This document shows positions 50,101 through 60,108 of a DNA stretch of 64,000 bases, one piece after another. The translations under genes and the position numbers were made by a program. Under the pieces are notes generated by a model. That model did not search any database and was not told where the DNA came from. It saw only the letters and a program-made list of their open reading frames with translations. Within the stretch, counting starts at the first letter, position 1; each line of letters begins with the position of its first letter. Origin of the DNA: Synanceia verrucosa (taxonomy: Eukaryota; Chordata; Actinopteri; Perciformes; Synanceiidae); NCBI GenBank assembly GCA_029721515.1, contig CM056563.1, forward strand, positions 20,341,954 to 20,405,953, read 5' to 3'.

Positions 50101-53100
50101 TAAAACAAAGCAGGCAGATCAGCGGTAGTTCCTGAAAGTATGAGAAGTATCTTGTGGAAGAGAAAAGTCTAACGTGAGAGATGATTTTTCAGGCTGCGTA
50201 GGTGATGTACAGCAGTGTAAAAATGGCTCATCAATAACGGCACATGAGATTTCTGTTGATGTGTGGGCAGCAACCACAAGCACCGGTAAATTACAAAACC
50301 TACAAATGAATGAATGGGAGAGCTTTATGTAAATCTTTTCCCTCTTTTACTTGTATTTTCTCAGTAAGTGTGACCACACGGTGAGGTTGATCTCCAAAAA
50401 CATAAAATGCCAGAAAGGGTCAATTGAATCAAACCAGACAACTAAATCGTCACATCACACTCAGTGTCTTCGCTTCAAAGCCATCTGTGCTCGCAAAAAG
50501 AGAAAAATGACTCCATCTGTGAATCCCTGGCAGGACCAGAGGCTATCATTTACCAGAGAGGTAAGAAGGCATCAGAATACAACAAGCACCGCCATGCAGG
50601 CTGGCCCACGTTGTTCATGAACATCACCAGTCGCTACAGGAAGGAACCTGGAGCTGCTTTCAGTATGATGCATAATGCATTGAGCATTTGCATTGGGTTT
50701 TTGCAATGCAATGAGTGTAGAACAAGACTAAGAGGCTCTGTAAGGCTGTAGGCCAACTCATCCCTGCTAAATGCTGCCAGCCTTAAAGACAATACTAATG
50801 TTTTAGAGTTAAAGTTAAGAAAATCAGCATTTAAAAGGAATCCTAGATCACTGACAGTTTTTCTACAGCCATATTTACTCATTTTGAGTTTCAACTATAA
50901 CATGTTTTGATGCATTAATTTTCAAAAACACATTATATTTCTCTTGCTGTCTGAATATAGCTGTGTTCACCCTGTGTCTGAAGTGCCTATCTCTTTAAAG
51001 GGGAGGTGCTGTTTTTTACAAATTGGACCTTATTTATGGGATAAAATACTGTCATTTACTCACCCATTTCACTTTGGAGTCATTTGGAGTATTTCTGACG
51101 ATATTGAATTTGATGATATCCATTTAAGAGAGGAGTGAAGGGGGCACTGAAATGCAGCCAGTAAATTACACAAACTTGATCATTTCTCAAATAACAGACA
51201 TTTAATAAGATGCGCTACACTATTACTGTTCTCATTTGAGTCAGGAGTTGTCTGTAACTTGAGAAAATTCAATCTGTAAACAGACTCTACTTCCTGGTTA
51301 TCATAGCTTACTAAGGACCCCTAAGCCCACCTATGTGTCCTTCACAGTGCCTGAACTAAAATACTTATTTGTGATGTTGTCACATACACATACATGCTTT
51401 GTTTTAGTTCAGGCACTGTGAAGGACACACAGGTGGGCACTAGGGGTCCTTAGTAAACTATAATAGCAGTCTGTTTCCAGATTGAATTTTCTCAATTTTC
51501 TGTAGCCCATCTTATTGAACGTCTGTTATTTGAGAAATGGTAAAGTTTGTGTCATTTACTGGCTGCATTTTAGTGCGCACTTCACTCATGTTAAATGGAT
51601 ATCATCAAATCAAATGAGTGGGATAAATGACATGATTTCATCCCAGTAATAAGGTCCAATTTGTAAAAAGTGGCACTTCTATTCCATTCTTGTTTTATCA
51701 GAGGTAGAGTAGAGGACACTTTCACCAAAATCACCACTTTTTGTCCAGAATCTTTTTGTTTTTCTCTCTAATCATGATCCCCACTTCCTGCTTTGATCTC
51801 TGTCGTGTATACCATCTCTTTATGTCCTGACTACATCTCCCAGAAGCCCCAATATTACTCACAGGATGACAGCGCCTCCTTTTTTCTGCCAGCCGCAGAA
51901 AAAAAACACTTTGACGTATTTATACGTTGATAGCCCTCAAAGGATTTAAGGATTCTGTAAAGTATGAACAGTAAGGAAATGAAATACTGAGCAATAAAGT
52001 GTAAAAACAGATAAAAACATAAAAAATAGATAAATAAAGGCAATATTGGGCAGAGGTTCACACTTCGTGTTGAAGAGCTGAAGAGAAAAGGAAAGGAGCC
52101 TTGTTCTCTGTGCTGATTTACATTTGACTTTATAAAATCTAATTACTGACACAAATACTTGGTAAACCAAAACAATGAATAATGTCCAGAGAAGAAGATA
52201 TGAAATTGGGAATAATACCCAAAAATGCGACACATTGAGCGGTTTTGATGATCCACAAACACATTTCAGAAACAGAGTTGAGGTTTGACACCTGACACTT
52301 ATTGTTACGTGACTGAAAGCAACAAACTGATCAGAAGATAACCTCACCATGATGTCTACGAACAACACCCTGGAAACACAGCTCCGCTTTGTCGAACGCA
52401 AACACAAAAAGCACTCTGTGTTGTGAATATAAGATCAAACCCATGATAATAAAGTCGAGAAATAAGTCGAGGTCTGTGTTTGGCTGGGTCTTGACATGGT
52501 GTGAGGTTATACAGAACGAATGAAGAAAAAATACAGACAGAACCCAGGAACAACACTGACAAAGGAGATAAAATAGAAAGCAGAGCAACATGAAAAAGCC
52601 ATTTTTTTTCCCAGTAGCTCCACAAGCGAAGTCTCCCTGTGCTCAGATCTCTGGAAGTTCAACCCTTACCCCCTTACATAACATAACCACCGTGTTTGGT
52701 ATGTGGTGAAAGGAAGAAAAAGGTGCAGCAGTATGTCCTTTCGGTTAAAGCAGAGCTAGCTGTGGATGCCGATCAATACTTTTGATTTATTTTCCTGCGG
52801 GAGAACTTTTGCTGCCAGTGATTCAGTCTGAAACACACTGATGCATGTCCACGCTGTGAGACAACACTACTGTGATATCCTGTATATTATTACCTTTTTT
52901 TCAAATGCATGTAATGCAGTTTGTCAACAGCTGCTTTATGTAATAACAGACAGTTTTCACTCTGCTCCTCTCACAGTTTTCATTCGTATCTTGAGGTCAG
53001 AGGTCAAGCAACCATTTTGAAAACCCGACAAAATTCTAATTTCTAGTTAACACGCATCCACCCACAAGGTCATATGGTCACACTGCATCACTTCCTTCTT

Positions 53101-56100
53101 CCTGTAGTTCTTATCTTCCATTACTGTGTCCTTCCAGGAAGCAGCACTGCAGTCTCTTCTGTTTCAGTGAGAAAATCTGCGACATTCACCATCCAGCCTC
53201 ACCACTGTCACTTCCCACAGCGGCGTGACCGTGACTGAAAATGACCACACACATCGCACCCACGTCTTAATTCATCCATCTCAGCGCTCCTTCTACTAAT
53301 CGTCCTCTCCGTGCTCTCATCTCAGGCGCAGATAGCTGCACCAGGCCGCCCTGGGCGGCAGCACAATGAAATGGTGTAGACGTGAAGACATCACGCTCCC
53401 TGAGGCAGAGCCTACCAAACAGATTGACTGTCTGAGTAAATAAAGCCAGGCCGCTGAAGAGGACTCAGCTCTCAGCCTAACCGGTTTCCTGTTTTCTGCT
53501 CTTTTTAATTACGTTACACCATGAAAGAAAGTCAAAGACACAGAGCCACCCACCAGTGGGATAACCTGGGATTGAAGGTGCTGCACGTCAAAATAAAACA
53601 ACGTGAGCAGCACAGAATTACTGGACTCTCCTAAATATCTTCGCATGTTGAAATAGTTACACAGATGTCGAATTTCTAACTGATAATAGAATTTTGTTGT
53701 GAACTGTTTTGACGATTGCAAACCATTTCATCATCATCCTGACTCACACAGTGTACTGTTACGTCCCCTTCCTGTCCAACTGCACATTAACAAGAAGAAA
53801 AAAAAATGTGAGCAAAGCCAGATGCAGTATCTCTCACAGACGTGTCGTACCATTCATCCATCAGATCATTTTTCCTCTCGTTGCCCGGACGAAGCACAGA
53901 AACATCCAGCCTCACAAATCTCACCCAAACTACTGATGTCCTTGAAACGAGCACATCTACATCTCCCCTCCTGGTAGCATCTTCCAGTCAAACCAATGTG
54001 CTCTGTGACACATACAAAACAGCAGCACCCTGCCCCCGATGTGCTGTCATCACCATCACTGTTGCAAACCCCCAGAAGGGTCATCAAGATAAAGCATGAC
54101 CCCAAACTCAACCTGGTGGTGACCAATCAAATCCCTTGTTCTTTGCCTTATTTGACAAGAGGGTAATTGAGGTTCCAGCTCAAGTTATGATCCTTTAAAG
54201 GAAATAAAGGAGGAGCAGGGGTTATGTAACTTTGGACAAACCCACCCCCATGAAACAAGAAACGGATGGCTGCGAACACTGTCAAACACCAAATCCTCAT
54301 CAGAGCTGGAAAGCAGTTAGCCTAGTGTTTGCTAATTAGCATCGGTGCTTTGAAACTGTCTCTACAGGTAAATAAGGGTCTGGGTTCTCATCCCTAATAG
54401 ACAGTGAAGAGGTGACACATTTCTCTATGGCAGCCGTTTTCAGAGTTAATTAGCGGTGAATGTGTTTGAAACCAAGCTTCAAATCCTCAACACACACCTC
54501 CCATAACACATCTCCAAGATTCTAGGTTCCTCGACGTTTCTCTGATCTCATAGTTCAATGGCAGCGATGAGACGTGTTGGTTCTGTGACATACCCTCATG
54601 ACAAACAGGAGATGTTAATCACTCTTGTTCCAGGGATGTATTCGGGGCTCTTGAGCTCAGTGTTTCGCAGCAGGAACATGAGTGACCTTTAGAAAACGGT
54701 TGATGTTTTTTGGTCTCTGTGGATTCAGGGAAGAGAAAAGAGGCCCGTTTTGACTTGTTTGTGTTGTGCAGATTGGTGCTGTGCTGAGGCAGCCAAGAGA
54801 GCGAGCGATGATTCAGCACGTCTTGTCTGTAATCACCACTTCACATCTTCTGCTTCCTACCAGAAGCGTTCAGTTCGGGTTTGCCGCTGCAGGACACATG
54901 GAAAGGATTTTAAAATCCTTAAATGACACATGTATTTCCCTCTGGATCTCTGAATGATTGAATGTTTTTTTGGGAGGGATTAATCTTTGGTTCTACATAA
55001 AGCCTGTGATATGAGCAGCGAGGCGTGGATTCGCTCTTATTCTCATCATCATCATCATCATCATCTCAGATGATCCCACTAAATGTAATCAGTGTTAGAA
55101 GTTCAGCCTCAGCTAAACAATAGCCAGGAGCAGAGGCAGCCTGACAGCAGCATCCATCAGAGGACGAACACTCAAGACACCGTGCTCCTGTCTGACAGAT
55201 CTACAGCGACAACTTTAGAAATGGCAACAAGAAGAATCACTACGAGATCAGACGGTTTCCACCAGTCCAGTCAAGTCAAAACACATTTCAAAGAAGTTGA
55301 CCGAATTGCTGTAAAATTATATAATATATACTAAGAGGCATTAAAAACACAACAAAGTCAATGTAAAATAAAATTGGATACAACAACTTTGTATACAAAA
55401 GAATGTTTTGTTTCCTACCACTCGTGGCTATTGAAACTATGGAGCCACATTTTTCAGCTCAAACAATAAATTAATGTGGCAGACGGTACCAATCCCTGTT
55501 TTTGCATGTGTGATTCGTTAGGACATTGTCTGAAAGCTTTCAATGAGTTCTTTTGGTGATTTGAGCTCAACTGGTCAAGGCTTTAAAAACCCAGAGGAAA
55601 AATGCAAGCTGTTACAGACGGTCACCATGCCACGCTTAGCAGCAAACATGAGGGAGCAGGCCATTGGTATGCTGAGATCCGGAATGACTGAAGCGAGGGT
55701 AGCCAGGCATTTTGGCGTCCACAGATGCACTATCTCACGTCTGCAGGCACCTTATGCACAGACATAATGTACAGGTTATGGACTGGCCGCCTTATTCCCC
55801 CGATATGAATCCGATTGAACACCTTTGGGACAATCTGGATCGCCGTGTACGGCGTCGTATTCCACTGCCGGTGACGGTTGCTGATCTCCGTACTGCACTC
55901 TTGGAAGAGTGGGAAGCGATTCCAGTGGCCGAAATCAACGCGCTCATCATGTCTATGCCACGACGATCACACAGGATACTGACATTTGTAATCCATGTCG
56001 ATTAATTTTTCTATTGTTGCTTTTGTTCATTCATGTTCAGTATCATACCAAGTGAAGTCACCCAATAAATTATGAAAATTCAAATTAATATATAAAAAAA

Positions 56101-59100
56101 ACAATGTTGCGTTTTTAATGCCTCTTAGTGTATTAACCCTTTGAGTGCTAGCCCTTTTAGAAAACAGAAAGTGCCTTGTGCCAGCATTTTTGCACATTTT
56201 GAGCCATATTTGAAGACCCACAGAATATTTTGTACTATGTCTCTGAAAACACTGAATAGCTCAAATGAAAGAAGATACTCTCTATTTCATCATGAAAAAA
56301 ATGTTTATTTTTACCTTGTTCTATTGTTGTTTTATCAGAGGTAGAGTAGAGACCACTTTCACCAAAATCACCACTTTTTTTGTCCAGATTCTATTTGTTT
56401 TACTTTCTAATCTCGATCGTCTCCACTTCCTGTTTTGATCTCTGTGGTGTATACCGTCTCTTTATGTCCTGACTACATCTCCCAGAAGCCCCAACATTAC
56501 TCACAGACGATCGATGACCCGCTGCCAAAAAAACACTTTATTATTACATCGATGACACTCTAGTGTCAGATCTTAAATGACATTGTGTCCCAATACAATT
56601 ATTTCACTTCAGATACGATACTGATATTGCAGCCTTGAGTACTGGCAGATACCGATATTGATCCGATATGATATCAGCATGAATCATACATATTTTTAAT
56701 ATATTTCAAGAAAATCCTCATGCTGTTCTTTGTGATGCTGATGAGGTTGGTCCCCTAAACTTCCTAAACTGCAACGTGTTTTAACCAAAAATGCTGCCAA
56801 CATCACTCCTGCTCTTTGCTAATTTGTTAGCACCTTAGCACAGCTGTTTCACTGGGCTCTTCTGCTGGATAGAAGAGCTGGAGTGGAGTCTGGAATGGAC
56901 TGATGCTATAAGAGTGATTATATCAGAGATTTTAGATGCAGGCCGATATAATCCGATACTCGTTTTTTCGCTGATATCGGACTGATATCCGATATCAGTA
57001 TCGGATTGGGCACCGCTAATATTTCATCAACAATTACAAAAGTTATTGACAAGCTCTTAAGGTGGCAGGCTCTTAAGGTGGACCAGATCATTTTAGCTTG
57101 GAAGCTGCTGCATGACCCTTTCAGTTTCCAGTCAAAATCCGAAATAAAAGTAAAAAAATTGAGCATCATATGTCCTCTTAAAACATAAAAACAACAATAG
57201 TATTTCAGCTGTGAGTCACTAATGAACAGTTTATCAAGCTTACCAAGCATACATCATTCATACTGAATTATTGACAAAATAATTGCCAACTCGAGTGAGT
57301 TTAAACACTTTTGGGGACACTGAGGAAATGACAACATCATTTGGTGACAAACACCAGTTTCTAAAGTCAAGTGCAAACAACACGCTGGGGCCCTCCCTTT
57401 CTATTAGCATAAGTCTATATAATATATGTCAGTCGTAAACAAATGTATGCCACACCGGTTTTGCATGTGAAGCAAACTGAAACTGACAATTTGCTGTGAA
57501 AAAGGATGTGGTGGGTACCTCAGCTCATTTCATGGTTAATGTCACACTACAGATACACATTAGGGGGCCCAGGGTCTATTAATTCCTGCAGAATAAATGC
57601 ATTTATGGCAGAGAGAGAACACAGAAACAGATGTTTGCAATGCTCTCTCACTGTAAAGAAAAGCCCCAGATGTCAGCCATCCCTGACATCATCACACCTG
57701 TGGGATGAATCATAAAAAAAGAGCATCCAGCTATTATCAACCTTATGAAAGGCGCTCGTGTCTGCATGGTCAGCTCCAACACTGGAGCACCTCTGTTGAG
57801 TCACCATGTGTGGGAGCTGCTCTGAAGGCCAGAGGTGGTCAAACAGCACCGAACTGCTTCTTCTATTTATATAGTCGGTGAGAGGAGGAGGACGACTTTG
57901 AGATCGCAAGGAGCCTTTCAGTGCCTGCGGTCGTTTGACATGACTTTTTATGCTCCGTTTCTATGCGGCACGATGCATCACTTTACAAGAGGCAGGTCTG
58001 GAGAGGCAAAACGCAAAAAAACACCTCAAATTTCCTGTTTTTTTAACGAGGAAAGGATCTGTCCTTTGAGAAACGAGACTTTTCTCTCAGTCTCCCTTTG
58101 AAACTAAATACTAAGTGTCGTTAGCTGGAACAGAAAGGAATCTCATCTTTCAGATAGGGCTACACAATTTAAAAAAAAATATCTATATCATATAAAATGA
58201 CTGTGGTGTGATATCTGTAGGGATCAGTGCCAAGTGTTCAGATCATGACGTGTCTCTGCAGTGCGACAGTATTTAACTCTTTGAGTGCCAAAGAGTACAT
58301 CTTGCCATACATGTACATATATATGTCTTTCCTTTTTTTGGCAGCAGGCATAAGAGGGCACTCTCACACAGCCTGTGAGTAATTTTGGGGCTTCTGGGAG
58401 ATGTAGTGAGGACAAAAAGACGGTATACTCCACAGAGATCAAAACAGGAAGTGGAGACGATCGAGATTAGAGAGCGAAACAAACAACATTTTTTTTCATG
58501 ATGAAATAGAGAGTCTCTTCTTTCATTTGAGCTAGTCTGTGTTTTCAGAGACATAGTACAAAATATTCTGTGCATCATGAAAGATGACTCAAAATGGTCA
58601 AAAACACTGGCACACGTCACTTTCATTTTTAAAAAAAACAGCTGGCACTCAATGAGATCATTTAAAACAGTATTTTGACACATTTCTCCCTGAACTAATA
58701 TTGATGTTTTAATTAATTATTCAACCCTATGTATTTAAAATCAATAAATATATCATCAATAAGATAGAAATTAAAGTCCTCCTCCTCCTCCTCCAGGATG
58801 CTCTTCACTTCCGCTCTCAGTCGACATGGATGAACTCCTCCATCAGCCAATCATGCTCGTCCCTTAATGAGCATCCCAGCACAGTGAGGAGCTGATGGGG
58901 GTCACATAGGACATGTGAAGATGACACGACATCAACAGTGATAACCGTGTGATCTTTATTGATTTTAATGTCATTACTCATCACTGATGTTTTTCCTTCT
59001 TTTTGTGTTTTTACTCGTCTTGAAGATCTCGTGTGACCTTCAATCTTCTGCAAAGCTTAAGGACCTTACAGAGAGCAGGATGCAGGAATAATGTCATCCT

Positions 59101-60051
59101 TAACTTCTTGGTGAATTCCTGCTCTTTCTCCAGTGTGAGTGTGTTAGTGTTGCTGTCAGTTCCCTCTGCCCAGCAGCCAGGCTGGAGCCGGCCTTGCAGC
59201 TGTCCACAGTCCAGACTTACATAACAAGGCTGCATCACAAACCCCCCTCTGGCCGCTCTGCAGCCTCTCCACCATGACACCGTCACCCCGCCGAGGAAAT
59301 GGCAAGAGGACAAAGTTGCACGGCCGCTTAAGGGACAGACACACCAACTCCTCTCTTCTAAGTGCTGCTTGTTCAGGGCTAACTTAATGAGGTAATGCAG
59401 TGCAGTAATTTGCTCATTTGCTTCCCTATTCCCGTGGACCAGTGGTCCCTTCACCTTTTAAACCTCCACTCACACACACAGGAAGAGTGCTGCTCTAGTG
59501 TGGGCTGTGCCGAAGCTATACATGAGGCCATTCTACAGAACGGCTGACCCAGTTTCCCAGCATGCTCTGCTCCAACAGCATGGATCATTTTGTAACTATA
59601 ATGTGCGACGCATCTTTCTAGATGCACCTGCTGATCGAGCACGACATCATGACCACTGACAGGTGGAGTGAATAACCCTGATCATCCCTTCATGATGGCA
59701 CCTGGGATATAAAAGGCATCAAACGAACAATATTTGCTAACAAGACATAGTTGAAGGGTTTAAGCTGCACCCGGCGAGGAGAACATGTTTAAATCTATTC
59801 CACCAAAGAACAAATGCATGTTTGAACTGTCTGGAGTACAGCTGAAGCACAAAAGATGAGCGAAAAATTCTCACGAGGAGAAGAGCCTTATACTGTGATA
59901 TTCTATATAGATCACTGAGAAATTCATAATGCAGCTTAAAATACAAGTTGTATGTATGCACATAATTTTATATACATATACATACACGTATACACACATA
60001 TGTATATATGTGTGTATACGTGTATATGTACATATACACGTACATATGCAC

Positions 60052-60108
<57 letters not shown>

